Positions 11,173 through 21,137 of a DNA stretch of 48,207 bases are shown here, in pieces. Numbering within the stretch: the first letter of the stretch is position 1; every line of letters starts with the position of its first letter. Made by a program: the position numbers and the translations under genes. Source of the DNA: Anaerolineales bacterium. GTDB lineage: Bacteria; Chloroflexota; Anaerolineae; Anaerolineales; UBA6668. The notes under the pieces were generated by a model. That model was given only the letters and a program-made list of their open reading frames with translations. It ran no database searches and had not been told where the DNA came from. The stretch covers positions 6,329-54,535 of the forward strand of contig JAHDIM010000005.1 in assembly GCA_020630805.1 (NCBI GenBank), written 5' to 3'.

Positions 11173-11230
11173 AGTGTAAGTAATTACACATTTTGCAAAA
11201 TTGAGGTTGGATTGTTTTTTATTGAGGAAA
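11173..11230 (-). promoter_or_regulatory. Looser copy of the shared upstream motif, ahead of P1
   Basis: AGTGTAA…GGATTGTTTT..ATTGAGG; about 38 nt from the preferred ATG; spacing differs from the strict copies. Confidence 0.3.
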
Positions 11231-11524
11231 AATAAAAAGTAAGAATCTGGTTACCTTGGTTGGGCAGGCTTAAGAGAATCTTTAGCAAATGCACCTGTAC
11301 TACTGATTTACGACCACCGTCATAGGTGGACATTTCACACCAATGCAAGATTCAGCCACTGAATTAGGCGCTGCGGGCTACCGCAAATTCAGGTAAATAA
11401 GTGAGATTTCAGTCGAGCTCTCCGTAACATGACTGAGAAATTGTTAGTGCGCAAAAGTTGGCATCAAGCGAAGGCAGCGACTGGCGCGTCTAGGTAAGCC
11501 ATGCCACAGTAACCAAACCAAAAC

Positions 11525-11548
11525 GGCTCCTCGTAAATGAGGAGCCGC
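11525..11548 (-). terminator. Hairpin terminator downstream of P2
   Basis: CGGCTCCTC-gtaaat-GAGGAGCCG; minus strand continues TTTTGGTTTGG. Confidence 0.8.
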
Positions 11549-11693
11549 AATGACTTCAAGGGATTAGGACTTTCGGATGTCAGAGCGCATTGAGCCTGTC
11601 GAAATGCCACATTGTCACTAGTGGCAAGCCTTACCTGCAGGCGACAAGCTCAGTGAGCAAAAGTCCTTGAGGGGTTGAAAGCAATCTCAGGCG

Positions 11694-14600
11694 TTATCGC
11701 TTGGCAAATTTAGTCACGAGGCCACCAAAGACCAGCGCCCAGCCAGCTGTTGCCAGTAACAACGCCACAATGCCGGCAATAATGAGAAATTGCGCATTGA
11801 ACACGCCCGTCTCAGGCAATTCACTCGGAATGACCTGCACACCTGCAACATTCGTCTTGAGTTCGGTGGCCGCATTTGCGTCTGCCGCAAACTCAAAGGT
11901 TTCAATCGGCACGCCGGCTTGGGCATTTTCATTCACTTTGGCCGTCACGCGGATCGTTACCAGTTCACCAACCGGAATGTCAGTCAATTCTGCATATAAC
12001 TCGCGCTTCTCATTGTCGAATTCAACGCGGCCTTTTGAGCTAAACCCACCAATATAAGTCAGTTGCTCTGGCAAGATGGTTCGCAGTGCAACATCTTGGG
12101 CTTGCTTATTCCCTTCGTTCATCACCGAAATACGATACACAATATTGTCACCAATTTGAGACACGGCTGCATTCGCTCTGACATCCACAAATAGCTTCGC
12201 CATCTGATCAGCGTCAGTTGAAGCGGTTGTGTCCTGCGGGGTTGCGGTCGGCTCAGATGTTGCCGTATTGGTAGGTGTTGGCGTGTTCGTCGCTGTATTC
12301 TCTAGCGCTGCTGTTGCAATTGGCGTTGGCGTATTTGTATTGGTGCCTGTTGGGACAACCGTGCCGGGTCCTACCGTATTTGTTGCCGTCGGCGTGCGCG
12401 TTGGCGTATTTGTCGCCGCGCTTGTGCCGGTTGGGCTTGCTGTGAACGTGGCGGTTGCCGTATTCGTTGGGGTCGGAGTGTTTGTTGCGTCAGACTGCGA
12501 CTGGAGTGCAATCTCTGCAGTTGGTGTCAGCGTTGCCGTACTCGTGGGGGCTGACGTTGGCGTACTGGTCGCGGTAGCCGTGTTTGTTGCCGTTGCAGTT
12601 GGGGCAATAGAGAACATTGGTGTGTTCGTCGCGGTTGCGGTTGGGGTAACGTCATCGCTTTCTACACCAATTCCAAATGGATCTAGAATCATACCGTCTT
12701 CAACTGAGTCATCCCCAAGGACGCCATCAGTCAAAGAGAAGGTCACCATCACGACAGTCTGTCCGCCAATGACAGTAGTTGAAAAGTTTGCAGGGAAGTC
12801 GTACCAATCGCTGGTGGCGCTCCCTGGGGTCACTGGGCCATACTTGCGCATCACCAACCCTGTTGGGTCATCTAACTCATGAATGAGTAGCGTGAGATCG
12901 CTCTGTTCGCCTAAGTCACCACAGCCCAATTGATAATCGATGAGGCCAAACGGATAGTCATACATCACGTCTTGCAACGCAATGTCACCTTCAACAATTG
13001 CTGCATGCAAGTAGAACTCAGCACAGTCCCCTTGTGATTCCATAGTGACATAGCCACTGGTGATTTCAGCATGAGGGAAAGACGCAACGTGATTTTGCTC
13101 AGCATCTGGAATGCCATCATCGTTGGCGTCACCGTTGTTTGGTGCGTTCTGCTCTAAGGCTGTGTCTACATTGCTGCCGTCATCATCTTCATCAAGATAG
13201 TTTGGCGTGCCGTCAGTGTCACTGTCGGCTGCATCTGCGGGGTCGCCATCACCGTTCGGGTCAGCGTTTTCTTGAAGGGTTGGAATCCCGTCTTCGTCAT
13301 CGTCAGTGTCCAGATAATCTGGCGTACCATCGGCATCTGTGTCTAGCGCATCAGCTAGGTTACCATCGTTATTCGGATCTGCGCCTTCAAACCCATTACT
13401 GATGCCGTCCCCGTCAGCATCGGCACCATCATCAATCGCATCGAGATAGTCTGGAACGCCGTCCGTGTCTGAATCAAGCGCATCTGCTGGGTCAGTATCC
13501 CCATTCGGGTCTGGGTCTTCGCCGCTGGTCAGCGTGCCGTCTTCATCATCGTCACGATCGATGAAATCTGGAATACCGTCCCCATCAGAGTCGAGCCCGT
13601 CAGCAGGATCACCGTCACCATTCGGGTCTGGATCTTCGTAGATGGTGGCAATCCCGTCGTTATCATCATCAGTGTCTAGATAGTCTGGCGTAACCGTGCC
13701 ATGCGTGTTGCGGGCATCATCTGGGTTCCCATCACCATTCGGGTCTGGGTCTTCAAAAATTGTATTGACGCCATCATCATCGTCGTCAGCGTCCAAGTAG
13801 TTCGCAGTCGTATCTGTGTCAGTGTCAATTGCGTCATTGTCGTCACCGTCACCATCTGGATCTGGATCTTCGTAAATCGTATCGACACTGTCACCATCAT
13901 CATCTGGGTCACGATAGTTTGGAATGCTATCCGTGTCCGTATCTAGCGCATCACTTGGATCTAAGTCATTGTTAGGATCGCTGTATTCAAAAATAGTTTT
14001 CAGCGTGTCGCCGTCATCATCTTGATCAAGGTAGTCTGCAACGCCATCGCCATCCGTATCTACGGCATCGTCTGGGTTACCATCACCGTTCGGATCTGAG
14101 AGTTCAAAGATTGTGCCGACACCATCGTCATCGTCGTCATTGTCAAGGTAATCTGGCAGCAGATAACCGTTGTGACTGTTTTGAGCATCGGCCGGGTCAC
14201 CATCACCATTCGGGTCTGGATTTTCGTACAAAGTCTTGACGCCATCATCATCGTCATCGTTGTCTAGATAGTCTGGGATCGAGTCCGTGTCTGAATCTTG
14301 GGCGTCTGAGATATCATGGTCGCCATTGGGATCTGACCCTTCGAGGTCACCAAAGAGACCATCGCCGTCATCATCACGATCTAGATAGTCTGGGATGCCG
14401 TCGCCGTCCGTATCTTGCGCATCTGAAAGATCACCGTCGCCATTTGGGTCTGGATTTTCATACAGGGTGCTGACCATGTCGCCGTCATTGTCCCAATCGA
14501 GCCAATCGGCTTTCGTCGCACCATGGGTTCGAAGCGCATCATCTGGATTGCCATCGCCATTTGGGTCAGCTTGTTCCAAGATAGTTGGCAGACCGTCGTC

Positions 14601-15893
14601 ATCATCGTCAGGGTCTAGATAGTTTGGTAAGGCATCGCCATCTTCATTGTCAGCGTCAGCTGGGTCACCGTCACCGTTGGGATCTGGCCCTTCGTAAATC
14701 GTGAGAATGCCGTCACCATCATCATCTGGATCTTGATAGTCAGCTAAGCCGTCACTATCGGTATCCACACAGTCTGGCAAACCAGTTGGACACTCAGTGG
14801 CAAATGAGAGGCCATCGCCATCGGTGTCTTCATAGCCGTTTTCAACAACGGTGAAATTCACAATATCTTGCAGGTTGCTTGATGCGCCAGCAGCAGCGTA
14901 GGTGAATTGAACCGCCTTCAGTTCGTAAGTTCCCGGAGCTAGGCCCTGTAATTCAACGTAGTCAACTAAGGTAACGTTCTGTTCACCAATATCTGCTGTT
15001 GAATGTTCAGCAATAAGCACATCATCCAGATAGACCCTGATGACATCATTTCCGTCTGTGCCTGTGCTGTAGTTCAGGTCAAAATTACTATGGAAGTATT
15101 GGTAGTCAATCGGATCCCCTTCCATGTAGCCCGCGCCGTCTAGCGGTGTGACAATGCGTAAATACGTCCCAAACTGAGGATTATGCAACCCTTCTGAAAC
15201 CGCGACATATTCAAAGTCTGACCCGTAAGCAAAGTTACCATTGGCCGGGTCTGGCGTAATTGGACCGTTGTTTTCTAATTTGGTGCGTTGTAAGGAGTCG
15301 TTTGGTGGCAGTACTGTCAGGCCTTCTTTGTAGAAGAAACTCGCTTTGCCTTCTGCTGCTGCATCTAAGGTAAGCAGAGGCAAGTTACCTGTGCCATCGC
15401 CCCAGTGTACTAAGTCCACCAGTTGGTCAACCAAGTCTGCATGCGGTTGCCCTTGCGTCGGATCTTCCGTGTGCAAGGACAGCGTGGCGTTGTGGTCTGG
15501 CATGTCTTCGCCCCATGAGACAAAGAGCAGGTCTGGAGCCGCAAGATCCACATAAAATGGATCTGTTCCAGTCGGCACCAAGTCTGCAATCCGTTTACAG
15601 TTGGTCAAATCAATACAGACATAATATTGATCGAACCCCATCGCCACATCAGTCCCCAGATTGACCACTTCAAACCAATCGGTGTAGCCTGAGCCAGGTA
15701 TCACCTTGAAATTGACTTCATTGATGTAAACACCTTGTCGCTCAACTGTCAGATCTGTGGGGTTGCTCCATTGCGCATATAAAGGCTGCACCATAACTAA
15801 CGTTAGCAGCACGCCAAGAATGGCCCAAACGCTCATGCGGGATCTTGTGAGGGGTGAGTAAAACGCGGTTACTACGTTTCGTTTTGCACTCAT
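11694..15893 (-). CDS. LPxTG-type surface protein, paralog P2, with a 14-unit Asp-rich repeat array
   Basis: '[26 protein letters not shown]', 13 full repeats plus one degenerate, '[15 protein letters not shown]', DUF11-like, '[41 protein letters not shown]'. Confidence 0.93.
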   Translation of the reverse strand: MSAKRNVVTAFYSPLTRSRMSVWAILGVLLTLVMVQPLYAQWSNPTDLTVERQGVYINEVNFKVIPGSGYTDWFEVVNLGTDVAMGFDQYYVCIDLTNCKRIADLVPTGTDPFYVDLAAPDLLFVSWGEDMPDHNATLSLHTEDPTQGQPHADLVDQLVDLVHWGDGTGNLPLLTLDAAAEGKASFFYKEGLTVLPPNDSLQRTKLENNGPITPDPANGNFAYGSDFEYVAVSEGLHNPQFGTYLRIVTPLDGAGYMEGDPIDYQYFHSNFDLNYSTGTDGNDVIRVYLDDVLIAEHSTADIGEQNVTLVDYVELQGLAPGTYELKAVQFTYAAAGASSNLQDIVNFTVVENGYEDTDGDGLSFATECPTGLPDCVDTDSDGLADYQDPDDDGDGILTIYEGPDPNGDGDPADADNEDGDALPNYLDPDDDDDGLPTILEQADPNGDGNPDDALRTHGATKADWLDWDNDGDMVSTLYENPDPNGDGDLSDAQDTDGDGIPDYLDRDDDGDGLFGDLEGSDPNGDHDISDAQDSDTDSIPDYLDNDDDDDGVKTLYENPDPNGDGDPADAQNSHNGYLLPDYLDNDDDDDGVGTIFELSDPNGDGNPDDAVDTDGDGVADYLDQDDDGDTLKTIFEYSDPNNDLDPSDALDTDTDSIPNYRDPDDDGDSVDTIYEDPDPDGDGDDNDAIDTDTDTTANYLDADDDDDGVNTIFEDPDPNGDGNPDDARNTHGTVTPDYLDTDDDNDGIATIYEDPDPNGDGDPADGLDSDGDGIPDFIDRDDDEDGTLTSGEDPDPNGDTDPADALDSDTDGVPDYLDAIDDGADADGDGISNGFEGADPNNDGNLADALDTDADGTPDYLDTDDDEDGIPTLQENADPNGDGDPADAADSDTDGTPNYLDEDDDGSNVDTALEQNAPNNGDANDDGIPDAEQNHVASFPHAEITSGYVTMESQGDCAEFYLHAAIVEGDIALQDVMYDYPFGLIDYQLGCGDLGEQSDLTLLIHELDDPTGLVMRKYGPVTPGSATSDWYDFPANFSTTVIGGQTVVMVTFSLTDGVLGDDSVEDGMILDPFGIGVESDDVTPTATATNTPMFSIAPTATATNTATATSTPTSAPTSTATLTPTAEIALQSQSDATNTPTPTNTATATFTASPTGTSAATNTPTRTPTATNTVGPGTVVPTGTNTNTPTPIATAALENTATNTPTPTNTATSEPTATPQDTTASTDADQMAKLFVDVRANAAVSQIGDNIVYRISVMNEGNKQAQDVALRTILPEQLTYIGGFSSKGRVEFDNEKRELYAELTDIPVGELVTIRVTAKVNENAQAGVPIETFEFAADANAATELKTNVAGVQVIPSELPETGVFNAQFLIIAGIVALLLATAGWALVFGGLVTKFAKR
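13110..14830 (-). repeat. In-frame 117-bp (39-aa) tandem repeats in P2
   Basis: Recurring (x)[38 protein letters not shown]; one unit is 44 aa. Confidence 0.9.
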
Positions 15894-16066
15894 AGAACTT
15901 TCTCTCGTGGTATACCGTTACAATCAAAAAAATTGACAACAGGCAAACTGCCCAGTTTCAACCTGTGTCAGCGCTAACATGTATTGACCTGTATAGCGCG
16001 CTGAAACAAATAATCACTTCTCTCCCAAAATAATTATTCGTCTCCAAATACTTATTAGATGTATTT

Positions 16067-16117
16067 AGTGTAATTAGAATCCACAATTTAGATTGTTTAG
16101 GGTAACTTGAGACTTGG
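16067..16117 (-). promoter_or_regulatory. Conserved 51-bp putative promoter/operator upstream of P2
   Basis: 42/51 identical to 20890-20940 by manual ungapped alignment. Confidence 0.55.
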
Positions 16118-16397
16118 TAAAAGCCAGCGGTGCGCGTCGAAACGCCAAAGGTCATGCAGGATTTAGGAAAGTTTAGAAGCTCAAGCCGAGTCACATCTGA
16201 ATCTCCTAGTCGTTTGAAGAATCTAGTCAAATTTTTACATTGTCAGATTAAATAGCAGTGCCCCTTGTGAGGCAATCGACTCGATTATTGGTTTAAATTC
16301 AGTAGAAACTGGTTAGACCAGAGTCTAGAGATTAATTATTGGCGCCGCTAACATTAAGGAGATGCGCTGTAGTAAAACAGTCACATCCAGAAAACAA

Positions 16398-16427
16398 AAC
16401 AGGCTAGCCTTGTCGAGCTAGCCTGTT
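16398..16427 (-). terminator. Hairpin terminator downstream of P3
   Basis: AACAGGCTAGC-cttgtcga-GCTAGCCTGTT, followed by T-rich sequence on the minus strand. Confidence 0.8.
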
Positions 16428-16456
16428 GATATTCACAAATTACCGCGCGGTTTCTG

Positions 16457-19400
16457 TCAGCGTTCGTCGCGAGAAGCCCGAGACAGAATGCCGCCAAACA
16501 GCAGCGTCCAGCCTGCCGCAGCGAGACCAAGTGCCACAGCGCCGGTTAGCAACAGCATGCGCGTATCAAATGCGCCCGTATTGGGCAATTCCCCTGGCAC
16601 AACTTGAACACCAGCCACGTTGGTTTGCAATTCAGTGACAGCATCTGCCTCTGCTGCAAACAAGAACGTTTCAATTGGTACACCAGCAACGGCGTCCTCA
16701 TTGACTTTTGCCGTAACGGTAATAGTCGCTAACTCACCCGCCTCAAGCGTGTCTAAGTCAGCAAAGACTTCCCGTTTTGCGTTGTCAAAGCTGACTCGTC
16801 CTTGCGAGCTAAAGCCACCAATGTAGTCCAACTCTTTTGGAAGCCCAGTCCGTAAGACCACGTTATTGGCGACATCATTGCCATCATTCATGACAGAGAT
16901 TTTGTAGACAATATCGTTCCCAATGCGGCTGATGGTTTTGTTTGCACGGACATCAACAAACAACTTAGACATACTATCTTTATCGTTCTCTGTGCTGATA
17001 TTTTCAAGCGTAGGTGCGACCGTAGCTGTCGGCGATGGCGTTGCCGTTGGGGCAGGCGTTGCTGTCGCGGTGTTCGTTGGCTCAGTTGTTGGCACCGCCG
17101 TATTGGTTGGCGTCGGCGTATTGGTAGCCCCCGGCGCCGCGGTTGCCGTATTGGTTGGTGTCAACGTTGCTGTCGGCGTATTGGTAATAGTAGCTGTGGC
17201 TGCTGGCGTTGCCGTGTTTGTTGCCGTAGCAGTTGCACTGGGCGTTGTTGTTGGCGTTGCCGTATTGGTTGGCGCTGCTTGCAGGGCTGCATTGAATTCT
17301 TCAACCGCTTCTGTTGCCGTTGGCAGAATTGGGAAGAGCGGTGTGGGGGTCATGGTTGGCGTTGGAGTCGGTTCTCCAGTTTCAACACCAATCCCCAATG
17401 GATCTAAGATCATGCCGTCTTCAATACTGTCATCCCCAACAATACCGTCTGTGAGTGAGAAATTGACCATCACCACCGTTTGACCGCCAATCACAGTAGT
17501 TCCAAATGTTGCCGGATAGTCATACCAATCGATATCGGTACTCCCTGGTGTTACTGGCCCATATTTGCGGAAGACCAGCCCTGCTGGGTCTGAAATTTCG
17601 TGAATCAGAAGAGTGACATCACTCATCTCACCAAGGTCACCGCACGTCAATTCATAGTCAATCAGACCAAATGGGTAGTCGTAGTAGATATCCTGTGTTG
17701 CGACATCACCTTCGACCAAGGTGCCTTGCAAAACAAAGTCGGCACAGTCTCCTTGAGATTCCATCGTGACATAGCCCATGCTGGTTTCTGCATGTGGGAA
17801 AGAGGCAACGTTATTTTGCTCAGAGTCAGGCGTACCATCGTCATTGGCATCGCCATTATTTGGAGCATCGTTTTCAATGACAGAGTCAACGTTGCTCCCG
17901 TCATCATCGGTGTCGAGATAGTTCGGAATGCCGTCATTGTCAGTATCTAACGCGTCTGAATAGTCACCATCTCCATTAGGATCAGCGCCTTCTTCTAGGT
18001 TGCTAAGTCCATCATTGTCGTCATCATCATCAAGATAGTTTGGAATGCCATCTGCGTCAGCATCTGCGGCGTCACTAGGGTCAGCGTCGCCGTTTGGGTC
18101 AGCGTCTTCCAAAGAAGTGAGAATCAGGTCGCCATCATCATCGGTATCGAGATAATCCGGCGTGCCGTCATTGTCAGTATCAACCGCATCTGCTGGGTCT
18201 TTATCTGCATCTGGGTCCTGATTTTCTAATTCACTTTCGAGCCCATCGCCGTCGTCATCTTTATCAAGATAGTCTGGGATTCCATCAGCATCCGTGTCTT
18301 GGGCATCGTCTGGATTACCGTCACCATTCGGGTCTGGATTTTCATGCAGAGAGTAGATGCCGTCGTTATCATCATTCCGATCCATGAAGTCAACTGCAAT
18401 TGCACCAAATGTGTTGCGGGCATCGTCTGGATTACCGTCACCATTTGGGTCTGGGTCTTCATAAATACTGTGAACACCGTCGCCATCATCGTCTTCATCC
18501 AGATAATTTGGAATGCCGTCACTGTCTTTGTCATCCGCGTCACTGGGATCATTGTCGCCATCTGGGTCAGCAAGTTCAAATTCAGTATGAACGCTATCCC
18601 CATCATCATCGATGTCTAGATAGTCAGCAATACCATCGCCATCGCTGTCTTGCGCATCGGCAACGTCTTGGTCATTATTCGGATCTGGGTTTTCAAAGTC
18701 ACCAAAAATACCGTCCCCATCATCATCACGGTCAAGGTAGTCTGGCGTGCCATCACCATCAGTATCTTGCGCATCTGAAAGGTCACCATCTCCATTCGGA
18801 TCTGGGTTTTCATAGAGCGTGCTAACCAAGTCACCGTCATTGTCCCAGTCTAAGTAGTCGGGACGCGTTGCGCCGTGTGTTCTTAGCGCATCATCTGGGT
18901 TGCCATCCCCATTCGGGTCGGCTTGCTCTAGATTGGTGGGCAATCCGTCGCCATCATCATCAGCATCTAGGTAGTTTGGCAGCGCATCGCCGTCTTCATT
19001 ATCAGCATCGGCTGGGGAACCATCACCGTTTGGGTCTGCGCCTTCAAAAATAGTCCAGACACCGTCATTGTCATCATCGATATCTAAGTAATCTGGGCCT
19101 GCAATGGGGTCGCTATCTTGGGCATCAGACGGTTCACCATCACCATTGGCATCCGGATTTTCATGAATAGTGAACACGCTGTCACCATCATCGTCTTCGT
19201 CCAAATAGTCTTTGATGCCGTCCCCATCAAAGTCACGCGCATCAACGGGATCTAGATCATCTAAAGCCGGTGCTTGCTCATAAATACTATGGATGCCATC
19301 GCCATCATCATCGACATCTAAGTAATCTGGCAGCGCGTCGCTGTCCGTATTTTGCGCATCGGCGGGGTCACCGTCACTATTCGGGTCAGGATTTTCATAG

Positions 19401-20710
19401 AGCGTCCCAATCCGGTCGCCATCATCATCGGCATCCACATAGTCAAAGCTCCCATCGCCATCTGTATCTTGCGCGTCGGCCACACTGCCGTCGCCATTCG
19501 GGTCAGGATTTTCGTTGATTGTGAGAATGCCATCGCCATCATCGTCTGGGTCTTCCCAGTTTTCCAGTCCGTCACCGTCAGTATCGACACAGTTGCCAGT
19601 GCCAAGTGGACACTCGACCGCAAAGGGCAATCCATCACCGTCAGCATCGGGTGGTGCTGCAACGACTTCAAAGTTAATAATCTCTTGCAACGTAATAATG
19701 GGCGTTGTGCCAGAGGTATAGTGCTTCTGTGTCAAACGAAGTTCGTAAGTGCCCGGCGCTAGACCTTGAAACTCAACATAGTCTGCTTGCAGTCGATTGT
19801 GCTCTGTATTGTTTGCAGTCTCAACTTCATCAATACTGGTGCCGTCCAAAAAGACTTCAACAGTGTCATTGCCATCAAAGCCGTTGACATAGTTTTGATC
19901 AAAATTCATGACAAAGTATTGAAAATCAATCGGAGCGCCTTCATTGAAGGTGTCACCATCTTGCGGCTGAATAATGCGCAGATAAGGCCCAAAAGCTGTA
20001 TTTGGTGCCCCTTCCGTCATTGCAATGTATTCAAAGTCTGTCCCATATGCAAAATTCCCATTGGCCGGATCTGGCGTAATGGGCCCATTACTTTCTAGCT
20101 TCGTGCGTTGGAGCGTATCTGTTGGGGGAAGTAAAGCCGCAGTCACATATGAAAAGCTAACCTTCCCTTCGACTGCAGCGGCATCAATTAGCGGGTCAAT
20201 TGCTGCGGTTCCATCACCCCAGTAGACCAAGTCCACTAATTGCTCAACAAGTTCTGCTTGCGTCTGACCTTGGGTTGGATCTTGCGTGTGAATGGAAAGA
20301 GATGCGTTTACGTCTGGCATATCCTCACCCCAAAAGACGTGAAGGATGTCAGGCGCAGCAAAGTCAACGTAGAAGTTGTCTGTTCCTGGGGTAATGATGT
20401 CAGCAATCTGCTTGCAGTTCGTGAGATCAATACAAGCGTAATACTGATCAAAACCCATTGCTACGTCTGTTCCGAGGTTAATGACCTCAAACCAGTCTGT
20501 GAAAGCCGCTGTTGGGTCTACTCGAAAGTTGACTTCATTGATGTAAACACCATGGCGCTCAACAGTGAGGGTTGTTGGATTGCTGACTTGTGCATATAGC
20601 GGATGCACCACTAAAAAAGCCAAAAGCAAGCCTAATAAAGCTCGCATTCCAATGTGGGATTTTCTGAGGGGTGAAAAAAACGCGGTTACAACGTTTTGTT
20701 TTATACCCAT
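16457..20710 (-). CDS. LPxTG-type surface protein, paralog P3, with a 15-unit Asp-rich repeat array
   Basis: Same architecture as P2; 'LPNTGAFDTRMLLLTGAVALGLAAAGWTLLFGGILSRASRDER'. Confidence 0.93.
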   Translation of the reverse strand: MGIKQNVVTAFFSPLRKSHIGMRALLGLLLAFLVVHPLYAQVSNPTTLTVERHGVYINEVNFRVDPTAAFTDWFEVINLGTDVAMGFDQYYACIDLTNCKQIADIITPGTDNFYVDFAAPDILHVFWGEDMPDVNASLSIHTQDPTQGQTQAELVEQLVDLVYWGDGTAAIDPLIDAAAVEGKVSFSYVTAALLPPTDTLQRTKLESNGPITPDPANGNFAYGTDFEYIAMTEGAPNTAFGPYLRIIQPQDGDTFNEGAPIDFQYFVMNFDQNYVNGFDGNDTVEVFLDGTSIDEVETANNTEHNRLQADYVEFQGLAPGTYELRLTQKHYTSGTTPIITLQEIINFEVVAAPPDADGDGLPFAVECPLGTGNCVDTDGDGLENWEDPDDDGDGILTINENPDPNGDGSVADAQDTDGDGSFDYVDADDDGDRIGTLYENPDPNSDGDPADAQNTDSDALPDYLDVDDDGDGIHSIYEQAPALDDLDPVDARDFDGDGIKDYLDEDDDGDSVFTIHENPDANGDGEPSDAQDSDPIAGPDYLDIDDDNDGVWTIFEGADPNGDGSPADADNEDGDALPNYLDADDDGDGLPTNLEQADPNGDGNPDDALRTHGATRPDYLDWDNDGDLVSTLYENPDPNGDGDLSDAQDTDGDGTPDYLDRDDDGDGIFGDFENPDPNNDQDVADAQDSDGDGIADYLDIDDDGDSVHTEFELADPDGDNDPSDADDKDSDGIPNYLDEDDDGDGVHSIYEDPDPNGDGNPDDARNTFGAIAVDFMDRNDDNDGIYSLHENPDPNGDGNPDDAQDTDADGIPDYLDKDDDGDGLESELENQDPDADKDPADAVDTDNDGTPDYLDTDDDGDLILTSLEDADPNGDADPSDAADADADGIPNYLDDDDDNDGLSNLEEGADPNGDGDYSDALDTDNDGIPNYLDTDDDGSNVDSVIENDAPNNGDANDDGTPDSEQNNVASFPHAETSMGYVTMESQGDCADFVLQGTLVEGDVATQDIYYDYPFGLIDYELTCGDLGEMSDVTLLIHEISDPAGLVFRKYGPVTPGSTDIDWYDYPATFGTTVIGGQTVVMVNFSLTDGIVGDDSIEDGMILDPLGIGVETGEPTPTPTMTPTPLFPILPTATEAVEEFNAALQAAPTNTATPTTTPSATATATNTATPAATATITNTPTATLTPTNTATAAPGATNTPTPTNTAVPTTEPTNTATATPAPTATPSPTATVAPTLENISTENDKDSMSKLFVDVRANKTISRIGNDIVYKISVMNDGNDVANNVVLRTGLPKELDYIGGFSSQGRVSFDNAKREVFADLDTLEAGELATITVTAKVNEDAVAGVPIETFLFAAEADAVTELQTNVAGVQVVPGELPNTGAFDTRMLLLTGAVALGLAAAGWTLLFGGILSRASRDER
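17830..19650 (-). repeat. In-frame 117-bp (39-aa) tandem repeats in P3
   Basis: 14 full units plus one degenerate, e.g. '[39 protein letters not shown]'. Confidence 0.92.
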
Positions 20711-20889
20711 ACTACACTCTCTCTAATTGTGATACCTACACAAACAAAATTTTGACAACAGTTGGCCTTCCCACTTGCATTCTGTTGTCTTTTGCACACG
20801 CATATCCATGTTTGAAACAAAAGGGATCTGCGTGGCAGTCTTTTGCCTGCCCAACTAAACTGAGCCCATAAGAATTTGCGTACTGATCC

Positions 20890-20940
20890 AGTGTAATAAG
20901 ATTCGACAATCCAGATTGTTTAGAGTCCATTGAGACTTGG
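20890..20940 (-). promoter_or_regulatory. Conserved 51-bp putative promoter/operator upstream of P3
   Basis: See 16067-16117; minus strand contains CTCTAAACAATCT-N17-TACACT. Confidence 0.55.
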
Positions 20941-21076
20941 TAAGAGGCTCTGAACATCATCACAACAAGAACCAAGTCATACTTAAAGGTCTTTTATTTA
21001 GCAGTCTCCTATAACTTACACTCCTATTTCTCAGCGTACATGCGAGTCATCCTTTTTGTTACTCTGATTAAATAAA

Positions 21077-21106
21077 AAAGCCACCTTGTGTCGGCAAGGT
21101 GGCTTT
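21077..21106 (-). terminator. Hairpin terminator downstream of P4
   Basis: AAAGCCACCTT…AAGGTGGCTTT; minus strand continues TTTTATTTAAT. Confidence 0.85.
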
Positions 21107-21137
21107 ACATTTGAAGTTTGAGTCCAGTATGAAGCCG

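Noticed and set aside
13676-19053. Met/Thr-rich or His/Arg-rich ORFs overlapping the P2/P3 arrays
   Set aside because: Off-frame readings of Asp/Gly-rich GAT/GAC/GGT repeats, not independent genes.
17830-19650. Possible CRISPR or satellite array
   Set aside because: The 117-bp period is an in-frame 39-aa protein repeat without spacer structure.
20711-20889. c-di-GMP-type or other known riboswitch in the P3 leader
   Set aside because: GGCAG-gcaaaaga-CTGCC loosely recalled a riboswitch element, but conserved core positions of GEMM-I do not match; kept only as a candidate leader.
20736-20975. 79-aa minus-strand leader ORF upstream of P3
   Set aside because: Runs through the putative promoter motif and has no recognisable features or RBS support.
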